Positions 8,001 to 17,326 of a stretch of 31,577 nucleotides of DNA are shown here, piece after piece. Made by a program: the position numbers and the translations under genes. Numbering within the stretch: position 1 is the stretch's first letter; each line of letters begins with the position of its first letter. The DNA lies in IMG/VR virus record IMGVR_UViG_3300021959_000223, positions 1-31,577 of that record. One strand, 5' to 3'. The notes below the pieces were generated by a model. It was given only the letters and a program-made list of their open reading frames with translations, was not told the origin of the DNA and did not search any database. The DNA comes from a virus.

Positions 8001-11000
8001 CTTCTAATTTTTCTTGATAATAAGCATCCATTTTACCGGCAATACGATCGCTAACTCTCATTATAGCTTTTGTTGCAAAGAAAGCATCTTTTGGAAAATA
8101 CGGGAAAACATGATTTTTCAATGCTTCTACAAAATTATCAATTCCTTTTTCTGTTTGAAGATCAAAAGCTTCTTCAATACCAAGATGTTTTAAAACTTTA
8201 TTTATTATTTTAGTTCTCCCCTCTATAGCGGTTTCAGCTTCTAAAATAAATTCTCTATCAAGTATACTATCGGCTTTTTCTTGCGGTAATATTTCCGCTG
8301 TAAGCCCCACATCAGAATATAAAAAGTTTGATTTACCAGCTGCTGCATCTGCTCTAGCTTGCTGTTTTGCATCTGGTTTTATATCTAAGCTTTCTATTTT
8401 GTCAGTCGCAATTTTATTTACAGTATTTGCTGCTTTTACTTTAGCATAACCCTTTAAGTTCTGACCAATTTTTCTATCGTAGTTATTTAATTGGCCAGCC
8501 TCTGTAATACCTGCAAATTCAGACTGTACTTTTTCAATTGTTTCATTTAATATTTTTCCGGTAAATTCAGGTTTTAATTTATGTACAAAAGAGTTTTGTC
8601 TTCTTTTACCAGTATTATCATAAAAGAAATTTAAAACGTTTCTAGGTAAACCTATAGAAAGATTTTTTGCTTCTTTTGAAACTTCAACTTTTAATCCAGA
8701 CTCATCAAGTACAGATATGTCACCAGATATATTTTCGGGCGCTAATGATTTTACAAACTTTCTAACTTCGTTTGCGTCGGCTAAATCCCTTTGTATATTA
8801 CCCGCTTCAGAAGATTCAGGTATACCATCAGTTATTCTTTTAGCGTAAGTTAAATTAGCTTTTGGATTATCAATTTTATTTGCAGGTATATCAAACATTA
8901 TACTACCAACTTTACCAGCAAACTTATCAGATAGTTTTTTATAAGTTAATCCTTTATAATTTTTTTCATTAACCTTAACAGCATCTTTTATAGCATCAAC
9001 ATTATTTTTTACATTCTTATATTCTAATGGATTTACTCTTGTTTCTTTTGTAGTTGTAGTTTCTTTAAATTCTGTTTCAGTCATTGTTTCTGTGCTAAAA
9101 CTTTCTTCAAGAACTTGATCACCCATTTTTTTAGCTCTTTCAAATATTTCTGCTTTTCTACGCCCAAATACAGAGCTTAAATACGTTGTAACTTTTTCAG
9201 GTCCTGTATAATTTTTTAACACAGGGATTTTTCTTGCAGAAAAACCTTGCATTGCAGGAAATATACCATTTAATTGTTCTTTTACAGCATCTTTTACATT
9301 TTCCATTGTATATGGGCCAGATGGTGTAAACTTTAAAGCGCTGCTTATTACAGGCCAGTTGTGTTCAACAATTGCTTCAGTAATAGAAAATTTTGATGAA
9401 TTATTGGTCGAAGGCGAATTAAAAGTTTGAGCTAATAATTCATTTGTTATTAGGCCTTCATCTAAATCTTTTTTAAATTCTTTACCTAAATCAGTTACTA
9501 CATCGGAGCTTCTAAATTTACCTGTCTCAATATCTAATCCTGCGGTTTCAACTTCCCCTTCAAACGCGGCAAATTTTTCTTGTAATGCAAGCTGTATATT
9601 TTCTCTATTTATTCCTTTTGCATTTTTAAGCTTTTTTCTTAATTCATTTGCTGTATTTTGCGTTTCTAATTCATTAACCTTTTCTATTTGCGATTCAATT
9701 TGTTCTCTTCTTCCCCTTCGCATTATAGCATTATTTGGACCCATATCTTCATTTTCCTGTATCATAGCGTTTAGCTTTGCTATACCCTTTAATCTATCTG
9801 ATTCTAATTCCATATTAAACTCAGCTTTTCTAGTCTTTATTTCTTCTTCTTTTACAGGCGCTTTAGGTGTTGTAATAGGCCCAAGCTTAACTCTTCCTGA
9901 CTTTGCAAAGGTTTTATTGTAATTTTTTAAAAAATCAAATGCTTGTTGACCAGTTTTAATATTAGCTTTATTTATTTCGTCAGCTGATAATTTTAATTTA
10001 TATTTAAAATAATCATTTATTTTATCAGCAAAGTTTTGCCAAAATCCAGTATCTTGTCTTTTCCAATCAATATTTCCAATGTTTATTTCATCAGATATTG
10101 CAGTAAAAACTTCTTGTGCATATTCTGCTTCTGTATATACTCGTCCATCTTTTTGCTTTCTACCTACAAATGTTCCGTCTTCATTGTATTCTCCGTAAGT
10201 TCCTTTTAACCTACTTAATATATTATTTACAGTGCCTTCAGATATTCCTTTACCAGACTGTTCTTGTAAATAATTGTTTAAATCTTTGCTAATGTTTATT
10301 ATTTCTGCATCAGTAAAAGTACGATCTAAAACGGCATGCAATACTTCATGCGGCATAGCTGCAGACAATACATCTAATTTTGATTCAAACTGTGCTTGAG
10401 TACCACGAGTTCTTATTAACTTTTTATTTAAAAATATAAGCTGTTTACTTCCTTCAGTATATGGTGTTACAAAAGCAGGAGCATTTGAATTATTTACCGC
10501 TTCTTGCAGCTCTGGAGATATATCATCAGTAAATTTAAAATTACCATTTTCGTCACTTTCTACAAGTGTTACATCATCAGCAACACCTAATGATTTTAAA
10601 AAGCTTAATCCATTTTTAATACCTTTTTCGTAATTTTTTATATAATCATTGAAAGTAAGAACTCCACTTTCACTGAGTTCTCCTGTTGAACTTAGCTTAC
10701 TTATTTCTTGATCAATGTCACCTAGCTTGTTGCTTTTTGTATTTTGATCAGTAATCATTTTTCTTGTATGCAATAAGTCAGCAAGCCTAGCTCTATTTTT
10801 ATTATTTGCTTTATTGCCTAATTTAGCATTTGCTTCATCAAGAAATTGAGAATTTTCTAATATTTGATTTCCAACTTCTTCACTAATAAATTTTTTCTTT
10901 TTTAATCTATCTACAAATTTGATAACCTGTTTACCATCATAGTTACCGTTAACCATGTTATCTAAATTAGTAAGATTTTTTGCTAATTTTACTGAAAATC

Positions 11001-13383
11001 CTTTTGTTGAATTTTTGTACATTTCAAAAGCAACATTATGATAAGTACCTCCAATGCCACCAATAGCTTCATTAAACCCCTCTGTAAAACTTAAATCTTC
11101 ACCAGCAGTTTGTTGTGCTACCATTTCTCCACTAAATTCAAACCCAGGCTGCACTATAAGTTGTGACCCTAATGCTCTTGTAAATTGTTCACCACCGGTT
11201 GCCAAAGGTTTTACCATCATACCCGCCGCTTTAGCACTCATAAAGTTTGCAATCGCTATAGGTATACCTCTTTTAATTCCTTTTTCTCTTGCTTGACTTT
11301 GTATTTCAGGATTCATTAAAGCTTTTTCTACTGTTTCGGCATTGGTTATATCTATTTGATTTTCTTGCATAACATCTAAATATGCGTTTCCATATTCCAT
11401 ACCAAAACCAGCAATCGCTGTCCATGCTTGCAATGCCTTAGCTGCTGTTGGTGCACCCCCTATAGCTGCACCACCACCTACAATTGGAAAAAATATTTTT
11501 GAACCACTTCTTATTAATTGGCTCATTGAATTTCCAAATAAAGCTGTAGAAATTTCAAATGGATTTTGACCTAATAATTTTAATTGTTCCGCAACAGAGT
11601 CAGCATTTAAGTATTGTTCGTATACTCTAGAATTTAATATACCTTGTTGGTATGCTTTTTCTGTGGCTATTAATTTTGCAACTTCTGCGGCATCTTCAGG
11701 GTTATCCATGTCAACGCCACCGTAAAGTTCTGACATAATAGTAGAATTGATTTTACCACTACTCCAGCCGCTTTTTATATTATTTAAAAAATTCTTATAT
11801 TGATCTGTATACTCACCCCTAGTTCTTTGCACATCATCAAAGTTAAGCAACATTGTTGAAATTTCATTTAAATCGTTTAAATTTTTAGAACGTTGATATA
11901 GTGCACTGTGCTTAGTAGAAAAATCATTTAAAGGTTTTGCATTATTAACAATAGTGTTTAGCGCATCTATTTTTGAATTTAATAAATCATTTTCTTCTTT
12001 ACTTTTTGGTTTATATTTTTCTAATTTACTAATATCACTGCCAATAATTTGTTCAATTTCTTTTGTTGCATTATCTATTTGACTGTTAAATTCATTAACT
12101 TTTAATTCAAAATTTTTATTATTAAATTCTAAATCATATGCTTGTTCCCATTCTTGCTGTAGTTTTTTCTGCTCTTGTTCAATTACAGGAATTTCTTTTT
12201 CAATTTCAGCTCCTGCTTTATTTTTAATCTCAGCATAAAATAAATTTAAATCACCCTCTGCTTTTAAAAAATCAGGGTTAGTAGTTATATTTGAATAGTC
12301 TTTATTTTCCTTTTTAAATTTTTCTAATTCTGATTTTAAAATATCTCTTTTTGCAAAGCCATTTTGATCAAAATATTCAGGATATTTTTTTATTTCTTCT
12401 TCAGTGCCTTGATATGACCTTTGCATAATACCTGGCGCTAAAAGTTTTATTGTTAATGGAATTGGCACACTACCAGGTTGTTGATACCTTGTTGTTTTAA
12501 ATTGAAGTTGTTCAATAAAATTAATTCTTTCTTGATTATTTTTACTTTTATTTTTAAGGTTTTTTATGTCTTTATAATTAAACCCTCGGCTAGCATACCA
12601 ATGATCAGCAAATAATTCTTCAGTTTGATCTTCGTCATACATTTCGCCAGAGCTTCCTTTAAATTGAACTTTGCCATCAACTCCAGATTCTATCATTGAT
12701 TTTTTCAATTTTTGAAATTCTTTAAGATCAAATTCTTCAAGCTTTTTAGGTGAAGCATAACCTACAGCGTCTTTTTTATTTGCTTTAACAAATTCTTCTA
12801 ATTCATCAAAACTATTTCCCCCTCTGAATAAATCTCTTTTGTTAATTTTAAATGTTTTTGTTACAGGATTTTCAGCGTCAGTTGTAGATACTTTTACAAA
12901 ATCACCTATACCAGTTTCTTCAAAAACAAAACCATATTTGCCAAATCTTTTCATTAATTCTGGCTGTACTTTTTCTTCCGTAAAGTCTTGAAAACTAACG
13001 GCATTTGATTTTCTAGTTCTTATATTTTCAAAGTATTTAAAATCTTCTTGTTCTTGAGGGGTAAATTTACTTGCACCTCCAGTTAAAATATTAGCTCTGC
13101 TTGGCGCTGATACCGATGAACCAGGATCCAATTTGGAATCCGTACTGCTTAGGTTTTCTAACCCTACACTCGCAGTCTCCTGTACAGGGTCGTTTGACTT
13201 TCCCAGTTTAAACTGAGTTTTAAACGAATCAAAATCTTTTGTATATAAACCATCTTGCGATAGTTTATTATGCAATTTTTGAGCCGCTTCATCTTCTTCA
13301 AATTGTTTTAAAAAATCATCATAGGATTTTGTATATAATTTATCAGAAAATAAATTATTATATAAAATTTTTGGATCTGCCAT
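5053..13383 (-). CDS. Giant internal virion / ejection protein (T7 gp16 position) with HExxH metalloprotease-like site and LPD38-like C-terminus
   Basis: 2776 residues, third of a gp14-gp15-gp16-like trio, so probably packed in the virion and ejected with DNA into the host envelope. Visible parts: two N-terminal copies of an L-x-N-x-L...LYTK...QF repeat (7-58); charged coiled-coil stretches (about 350-500); a Gly/Ala-rich hydrophobic zone at about 625-790 that could insert into membrane; a zinc-protease-like site HEVLH at 1012-1016 with a possible third ligand E1091 in QEVFTAISDE; an unidentified conserved-looking stretch with YEMEHAMPAT near 1930; and a C-terminal region (about 2340-2720) resembling the large polyvalent protein-associated domain LPD38. 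No lytic transglycosylase motif was seen, unlike T7 gp16. The tail ends in two NLR-[TS]-PKL copies. Confidence 0.8.
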   Translation of the reverse strand: MADPKILYNNLFSDKLYTKSYDDFLKQFEEDEAAQKLHNKLSQDGLYTKDFDSFKTQFKLGKSNDPVQETASVGLENLSSTDSKLDPGSSVSAPSRANILTGGASKFTPQEQEDFKYFENIRTRKSNAVSFQDFTEEKVQPELMKRFGKYGFVFEETGIGDFVKVSTTDAENPVTKTFKINKRDLFRGGNSFDELEEFVKANKKDAVGYASPKKLEEFDLKEFQKLKKSMIESGVDGKVQFKGSSGEMYDEDQTEELFADHWYASRGFNYKDIKNLKNKSKNNQERINFIEQLQFKTTRYQQPGSVPIPLTIKLLAPGIMQRSYQGTEEEIKKYPEYFDQNGFAKRDILKSELEKFKKENKDYSNITTNPDFLKAEGDLNLFYAEIKNKAGAEIEKEIPVIEQEQKKLQQEWEQAYDLEFNNKNFELKVNEFNSQIDNATKEIEQIIGSDISKLEKYKPKSKEENDLLNSKIDALNTIVNNAKPLNDFSTKHSALYQRSKNLNDLNEISTMLLNFDDVQRTRGEYTDQYKNFLNNIKSGWSSGKINSTIMSELYGGVDMDNPEDAAEVAKLIATEKAYQQGILNSRVYEQYLNADSVAEQLKLLGQNPFEISTALFGNSMSQLIRSGSKIFFPIVGGGAAIGGAPTAAKALQAWTAIAGFGMEYGNAYLDVMQENQIDITNAETVEKALMNPEIQSQAREKGIKRGIPIAIANFMSAKAAGMMVKPLATGGEQFTRALGSQLIVQPGFEFSGEMVAQQTAGEDLSFTEGFNEAIGGIGGTYHNVAFEMYKNSTKGFSVKLAKNLTNLDNMVNGNYDGKQVIKFVDRLKKKKFISEEVGNQILENSQFLDEANAKLGNKANNKNRARLADLLHTRKMITDQNTKSNKLGDIDQEISKLSSTGELSESGVLTFNDYIKNYEKGIKNGLSFLKSLGVADDVTLVESDENGNFKFTDDISPELQEAVNNSNAPAFVTPYTEGSKQLIFLNKKLIRTRGTQAQFESKLDVLSAAMPHEVLHAVLDRTFTDAEIINISKDLNNYLQEQSGKGISEGTVNNILSRLKGTYGEYNEDGTFVGRKQKDGRVYTEAEYAQEVFTAISDEINIGNIDWKRQDTGFWQNFADKINDYFKYKLKLSADEINKANIKTGQQAFDFLKNYNKTFAKSGRVKLGPITTPKAPVKEEEIKTRKAEFNMELESDRLKGIAKLNAMIQENEDMGPNNAIMRRGRREQIESQIEKVNELETQNTANELRKKLKNAKGINRENIQLALQEKFAAFEGEVETAGLDIETGKFRSSDVVTDLGKEFKKDLDEGLITNELLAQTFNSPSTNNSSKFSITEAIVEHNWPVISSALKFTPSGPYTMENVKDAVKEQLNGIFPAMQGFSARKIPVLKNYTGPEKVTTYLSSVFGRRKAEIFERAKKMGDQVLEESFSTETMTETEFKETTTTKETRVNPLEYKNVKNNVDAIKDAVKVNEKNYKGLTYKKLSDKFAGKVGSIMFDIPANKIDNPKANLTYAKRITDGIPESSEAGNIQRDLADANEVRKFVKSLAPENISGDISVLDESGLKVEVSKEAKNLSIGLPRNVLNFFYDNTGKRRQNSFVHKLKPEFTGKILNETIEKVQSEFAGITEAGQLNNYDRKIGQNLKGYAKVKAANTVNKIATDKIESLDIKPDAKQQARADAAAGKSNFLYSDVGLTAEILPQEKADSILDREFILEAETAIEGRTKIINKVLKHLGIEEAFDLQTEKGIDNFVEALKNHVFPYFPKDAFFATKAIMRVSDRIAGKMDAYYQEKLEELKNDDSIVYGENYTYTNEEGKKVDIDNLSQSSYDTMIKTPEKIARNLIPGKDGKSPIKKWNEKNMRIHRAMWERTNEAIKNDPTESKEAARALAVYYSFVSNNKNHPHRLGAEFVGYSLNPEGAVNKNGILKLYEMEHAMPATGAYAYLFDSILTNRNFKADYNAIVDNYKLIALDAKENKKLAKGGVGTSMLPGWKVMSNFWWQRYFNTSVGNIDGGIDVNNIIFTDGKSIGQTFGINNQGEFATKQTAKNNLKKAPLLRGSDVNTDNNNSVLDKAQKIDDMNAKMQQSYFNEVDLDADFNKIIEETTGVAKEKRYSDAKAKVAGRKKGRFDIFIPPQAEDFMGLMYKFMGKGKLGEGQIAWVKENILDPFARGINNLSNARMAMLDDFNAMKKQVGIKNRDLTTEIPGEPYTKEDAVRVYAFNKAGHTIPGLSKTDEKKLVNYVRKDPKLKEFADGLIATYKNDSYPKPDESWVAGTIGLDMAEHINSFKRSNYLTQFNENIDKIFTKQNLNKLEALYGKKYRAAVEDIIRRMKSGINRKPAKDSMVQGFIDWMTGSIGVTMFFNTRSALLQTISTANFINYSDNNMFKAGLAFANQKQFWKDFINLFNSKYLRDRRGGLKLNVSESDIASIAKKRGAKGVIAKILQVGFLPTQMADSFAISLGGASFYRNRVKTYEKQGMTTDQAEAQAFLDFKETAEESQQSSRPDKISKEQASELGRLVLAWANTPAQYARIKKKDILDMINRRKIPGKTLLQSDLIRMQRIAYYAVIQNIIFNALQKGLFALAFTDEEEEEYKRKYFDVGNSMADSILRGMGTKAAFFSVAKNAIIKLMQESNKKNPDYEKVADEFVALSPPIDAKFTRLKMAARSLKWDMDEMKSEGIGLKNPAWMAGANVTAALTNVPVDRVLRKYDHVSTAVTQDLDAWQRIALLGGWTKYQLGVDEDSKPRVKPANHGKKYKNLRTPKLSGGNLRSPKLRK
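13210..13365 (-). repeat. Two-copy N-terminal repeat in the giant ejection protein
   Basis: Residues 7-28 (LYNNLFSDKLYTKSYDDF, ending LKQF) and 37-58 (LHNKLSQDGLYTKDFDSF, ending KTQF) are spaced exactly 30 residues apart and share L-x-N-x-L, LYTK, and [YF]-D-x-F-x-x-QF. This is a clear internal duplication, possibly a docking motif for another core protein or the capsid. The role is inferred; the repeat is seen directly. Confidence 0.75.
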
Positions 13384-13388
13384 ATTGT

Positions 13389-15323
13389 TTAATTTAAATC
13401 GTCGTAAGCGCCGCCAGTATTAGCTGGAGTATTTTTACCTGTAATTTCATTCCATAGTGGGCCAGTTGCATTTGCTTCATTTTTTTGGGCCCATTCTTGT
13501 AACCATTTTTTACCTGACTTTGTTCTGTTTAATTCGTTAAACCATTGTCTGTATCTTGCATCTTTAAATTTGCCTTTATCAGCTAATTCTTTTGCCCTTA
13601 TTATAATTTCGTCATTTGCTTTAACTTCATAATTTCTAGGATCTTTAGCTTCAGCTCCAAAGTTTATTAACAACTTTTTATAATCAGAAGGACTATAAGC
13701 ACTAAATGTAACTTTTTTAGCGTCAGTATCTGCTAAAAATTTAACATTTGCTATAGGTACATCTGGGTTATATCCAGGATCGCCTTTCTTTAATGTTACC
13801 TTATAGCTTTTTGGATCACCAGCATAAATAGTTATATTGCCATCGTAGTCAACGTTCACATCGGTAATTGATGTTTTTTCACCACCATCAAACTCGTATT
13901 TTTTGTTTTTAAATATACCTTTTAGTTCTTCAGCGCCTTGATTTACTTTCATATTGTCAACTTCAAAACCTAAATCAATAACATTAGTAAGATTATTTAA
14001 ACTTCTATTTAAATCATTTTTTTGAACATTATAATATCGGTTTTCATCATAAATACCTTTTTTCTGAAACTCTGAAAGACCTCCCGTTTCTTGTTGTTCT
14101 TTTGGTTTATTAAATTTATCTAATACACCATTATTTTTTATAGATTGTATTTGATAATTTCTAGTTAGTTTATGTTTAGCCACTAAACTAGCTCCATAAA
14201 TTTTATCGTATTTATCTTCATTTATTTTTAATGGGCCGTCTAATCCAACAATTCTATCATTTTTTAAACCTCCTACTCCAACTTTCATAGCTTTATCCAT
14301 TATTCTATCAATTTGATCATCGCTTAATCCATGATCATCACCAAACGCGGTTTTAAACGCAGCTAATTTTTCACCTGGGCTTGCTTTAACTATATTGTTA
14401 TAAAAATTATTTACTCCAGTAATATCTGGTATTTTTGAAAAATCATACGTCCCATCTTCATTTTTTATTTTTAGATCGCCATTGTCATCCAAATAACCTT
14501 CTAGGCCGTTTGTTCTATCAATTGCTGTTTTTATTTGTCCCTCAGCTTCAAAATATTCTTCATCATCATCATACGATGCTTTGGTAAATTTTTGGTTTAA
14601 TATATTATTAACTTCTGCTGTTATAGATCCATCACCTTCTTTTTGTGTATACGCTTTATCCCAAGCATTATTTATTTCAGTTCTAGCAGCTCTAGTGTCA
14701 GTATTCATTGCTAAATTCATTTCATTAGAGCTTATAACTTCACCAGTTGGGTTTCCCTTTGCGTCTAATACTTCAAAAGATGATTCAAATCCCTTACCTT
14801 TAACAAGTTTAAAATTAGTTTTTAATCTACCTTCTTGTTGTAAACTTTTATAATATAATTGTTTTTCCTGTCCCTCGCCACCTAAATCTAAATCTTCTGA
14901 TGGTATAGTTTCAACATCCCCTGCTACAACACTTAATGCTTTAATTGCAGCATACTCTGATTTAAAACTATTAGTATAATTTTTCATTTGTACGCCTTCT
15001 ATTCTATTTTCTTCACGAGGCGTAAACAAACCTTTTAGACCTTTTTGTCTTTCTCCTTTTTCAAAAGCAAATTCATAAAATTCATTTAGAGTACCTTGCA
15101 TTGTTTCCGCAGTCATTTTAGCATTGCCTACAAGTGTTTCTAAATGTGCCTCTAGTTTAGCTCCTTCTTCATATACACCTTCTTTATATTCATCTCTAGC
15201 TTCTTGTCTTTCTTGAAAAATTTTTTCTCCTTGAGCTAAGCCTCTTTGAAACGCTTGATCAAATGCTTTTGTGCCTGCAGTATAGTCTACTGAGAAAAAT
15301 TTTGGATTTTCGTATGCTCCCAT
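13389..15323 (-). CDS. Probable internal virion / ejection protein (T7 gp15 position)
   Basis: 644 residues, soluble and highly charged, with no membrane span and no enzymatic motif I can identify. The N-terminus (FFSVDYTAGTKAFDQAF, then QRGLAQGEKIFQERQEARDE) is typical of virion proteins that lie beside a gp14-like partner, and is predicted helical up to about residue 120; the remainder looks like mixed alpha/beta with many Lys, Asp and Asn. It lies between the gp14-like gene and the giant gp16-like gene, the T7 order of the ejectosome proteins (T7 gp15 is about 750 residues), which is the main basis for the call. Gaps to its neighbours are 13 and 5 bases. Direct similarity to T7 gp15 is not evident. 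Confidence 0.55.
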   Translation of the reverse strand: MGAYENPKFFSVDYTAGTKAFDQAFQRGLAQGEKIFQERQEARDEYKEGVYEEGAKLEAHLETLVGNAKMTAETMQGTLNEFYEFAFEKGERQKGLKGLFTPREENRIEGVQMKNYTNSFKSEYAAIKALSVVAGDVETIPSEDLDLGGEGQEKQLYYKSLQQEGRLKTNFKLVKGKGFESSFEVLDAKGNPTGEVISSNEMNLAMNTDTRAARTEINNAWDKAYTQKEGDGSITAEVNNILNQKFTKASYDDDEEYFEAEGQIKTAIDRTNGLEGYLDDNGDLKIKNEDGTYDFSKIPDITGVNNFYNNIVKASPGEKLAAFKTAFGDDHGLSDDQIDRIMDKAMKVGVGGLKNDRIVGLDGPLKINEDKYDKIYGASLVAKHKLTRNYQIQSIKNNGVLDKFNKPKEQQETGGLSEFQKKGIYDENRYYNVQKNDLNRSLNNLTNVIDLGFEVDNMKVNQGAEELKGIFKNKKYEFDGGEKTSITDVNVDYDGNITIYAGDPKSYKVTLKKGDPGYNPDVPIANVKFLADTDAKKVTFSAYSPSDYKKLLINFGAEAKDPRNYEVKANDEIIIRAKELADKGKFKDARYRQWFNELNRTKSGKKWLQEWAQKNEANATGPLWNEITGKNTPANTGGAYDDLN

Positions 15324-15336
15324 ATTTATTATTTTA

Positions 15337-16014
15337 TTAACCTGTGTCTTTTGACCCTATAATACCTCCTGCTAAAGCGCCGAACGCACCACCTAATGCT
15401 TGGCCAAACATTTGATTTCCTTGGTTAGCATATTGAGAAGCTTGATTTGCAGCGTTTTGCTGTTTTGCAGCTAATCTATTTAATAATTGATTGTCTCTTC
15501 TTTCTTGCGCGCCAAATTTAAACACAGCACCTTGTGCTCTTGCTTGTTGCACTCTTCCCTCTTCTCTTAATTGCAGTTGTTGCATTTGTTGTTCACCTTG
15601 TGCTCTTAGCCTAGTATTAGTTGCTTCTTGCTTTTGTATATCTGCAGCAATATTTGCTTTACTCCTCGATGCTGCTTGAGCTAATGCCGTAGCACCTCCA
15701 GCTCCAGCTCCCGTTGCTCTTAATGTATCTAGTGTAGTTGCTAATGATATATCCTGTTCTTGTGCTCTCATTTCAGCTGCAGCAGTTGCAACTTGCAAGT
15801 TTTCAAATGGATTACTAATCATATTACTAAGATTTTTAATATTAGCATATGGATCTATTACAGCTTGTCTATTTGCTTCAACATTTGATATTCTACGTTC
15901 TAAAGCAGCAGATTCTTTTCTTGCTCTTCTCGCCGCTCTTCTAGCTCGACCTGCACCAAATAAGCCACTTATTAGTGATGCCCCGCCGGAAATTGCCATT
16001 GTAATTGGGTCCAT
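15337..16014 (-). CDS. Internal virion protein, T7 gp14-like
   Basis: 225 residues with the architecture of the small podovirus core protein. A short hydrophobic Gly-rich start (ITMAISGGASLISGLFGAG) is followed by an Arg/Ala-rich segment, a long Gln/Ala/Arg-rich coiled coil (about 30-190), and a C-terminal glycine-zipper hydrophobic segment (MFGQALGGAFGALAGGIIG, about 201-219). In T7, gp14 forms the outer-membrane channel for DNA ejection; a similar role is likely here because the next two genes occupy the gp15 and gp16 positions. Its ATG follows an AATAATAAAT leader with no Shine-Dalgarno. Confidence 0.7.
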   Translation of the reverse strand: MDPITMAISGGASLISGLFGAGRARRAARRARKESAALERRISNVEANRQAVIDPYANIKNLSNMISNPFENLQVATAAAEMRAQEQDISLATTLDTLRATGAGAGGATALAQAASRSKANIAADIQKQEATNTRLRAQGEQQMQQLQLREEGRVQQARAQGAVFKFGAQERRDNQLLNRLAAKQQNAANQASQYANQGNQMFGQALGGAFGALAGGIIGSKDTG

Positions 16015-16019
16015 ATTTA

Positions 16020-17294
16020 TTATTTTGATGATTGCGCAACTTCACTTGAAACTGCAAATAATTCTTGTTTACTGTTTTCTGTTGTATTTAATGTAACATC
16101 CATATACATACCCTTAATCCCTGAGATATGTTCATGACCAAATAAAATTTCATTTTCACCTGGTGCGCTAGATTTATTTTGCAATATAGAGAAATATTTA
16201 TTTTCTTTTTTACTAAACATAGATGGTAAAATACTTATTAAATCATTGTTATTATCATAACCATAATCGTACTGATATTTTGATATATTCTCTGCTGTGT
16301 CAGATGAATTATTATTATCAGCATCTGTTTTTATATTATTAGCATACCAACCGCTAGTTCCTTCATACCCTAATGTTTTAAAGTTTTTAACTGTTGAAGC
16401 ATCTGTATTTACAATTAAAGAAATTGTTGAAGCATTTGAAGATAAACCATAAAATGTATTATAGCTACCAGATGTACTATGATGCTCATATATATTACTT
16501 TGATAAAAAGTATAAAATGTATTATTTAAAGTAAACCCAGCTTCTGGATAATATGTATAAAAACTTGTCCAGCCTCTAGAGTTCTCATCATAAGCAATTG
16601 TTTTTGCTGAATCTTTTAAATGTAATATATATTGGTCTTTTACATTATCATATAACCCAACTAGCTTTGTATTATTTTTAAGATTATCTTTAAAATAATC
16701 ATGCATACCATAATTTGATATTTCTGTTAATCCGTCTCTTGTTAATCTTAATACAACACCTCTTTTTCTATCTGTAAAATATTTTCTATTTCCTTTAATA
16801 GCAAAACTTTCTGGGTTTAAGCTTATACCATATTTGCCTAAATACGTTCTTACCTGCCCAATTACAATATTTGATGCTGTTGACAACGGTTGGCCTTCCG
16901 CTGTAAATATAAAATCTTTATTTATACCTGCCGCATTTACTTTATCTTCTTGCAATATAAATAGCTCACGATCTTCAGCATGAAGTTTTTGTATTGATCC
17001 ATCTGTAATATCAACTGCTTTTGTAATATTTGCACCAATAGGAAATTGATTTAATTCATTAACACCAGTTTTTGAATTATAAATACCAGAATATATCATG
17101 GCATTTTTTCTATTTATTACAGTATAATCGTCATTTACAGCATACGCACGGACGCCTTGATCCATTTGGGTATTATTAAATCCACCCTTTATTCTATTTT
17201 CTTCTATATGGTATTTATTACTAGCATTACTAGAATAGTCAAAAGACTTTACAAATATAGAGTTAAAATAACCGATTTCTTTAATAGCTGCCAT
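16020..17294 (-). CDS. Separate C-terminal part of the tail stabilization (muzzle-type) protein
   Basis: 424 residues. The central stretch (GISLNPESFAIKGNRKYFTD, then RGVVLRLTRDGLTEIS, then RGWTSFYTYYPEAGFTLNN) looks like the C-terminal beta-propeller-like part of long stabilization proteins that close the tail tube in crAss-like and marine podoviruses, where, as I recall them, it is normally fused to the N-terminal part. Here the N-terminal part is encoded by the gene upstream, ending 32 bases before this ATG. The stop and start are in different frames, so simple stop readthrough would not join them. Probably a structural tail component that assembles with its partner. The family call relies on pattern recognition; without it this would be an unassigned tail protein. 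Confidence 0.55.
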   Translation of the reverse strand: MAAIKEIGYFNSIFVKSFDYSSNASNKYHIEENRIKGGFNNTQMDQGVRAYAVNDDYTVINRKNAMIYSGIYNSKTGVNELNQFPIGANITKAVDITDGSIQKLHAEDRELFILQEDKVNAAGINKDFIFTAEGQPLSTASNIVIGQVRTYLGKYGISLNPESFAIKGNRKYFTDRKRGVVLRLTRDGLTEISNYGMHDYFKDNLKNNTKLVGLYDNVKDQYILHLKDSAKTIAYDENSRGWTSFYTYYPEAGFTLNNTFYTFYQSNIYEHHSTSGSYNTFYGLSSNASTISLIVNTDASTVKNFKTLGYEGTSGWYANNIKTDADNNNSSDTAENISKYQYDYGYDNNNDLISILPSMFSKKENKYFSILQNKSSAPGENEILFGHEHISGIKGMYMDVTLNTTENSKQELFAVSSEVAQSSK

Positions 17295-17326
17295 ATTATT
17301 TTATTATTACATATTTTCTTAATTCT

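Noticed and set aside
5053-13383. Lytic transglycosylase domain in the gp16-position protein
   Set aside because: I searched for a catalytic Glu followed by the usual Ser/Gly-Leu and downstream aromatic motifs and found nothing convincing.
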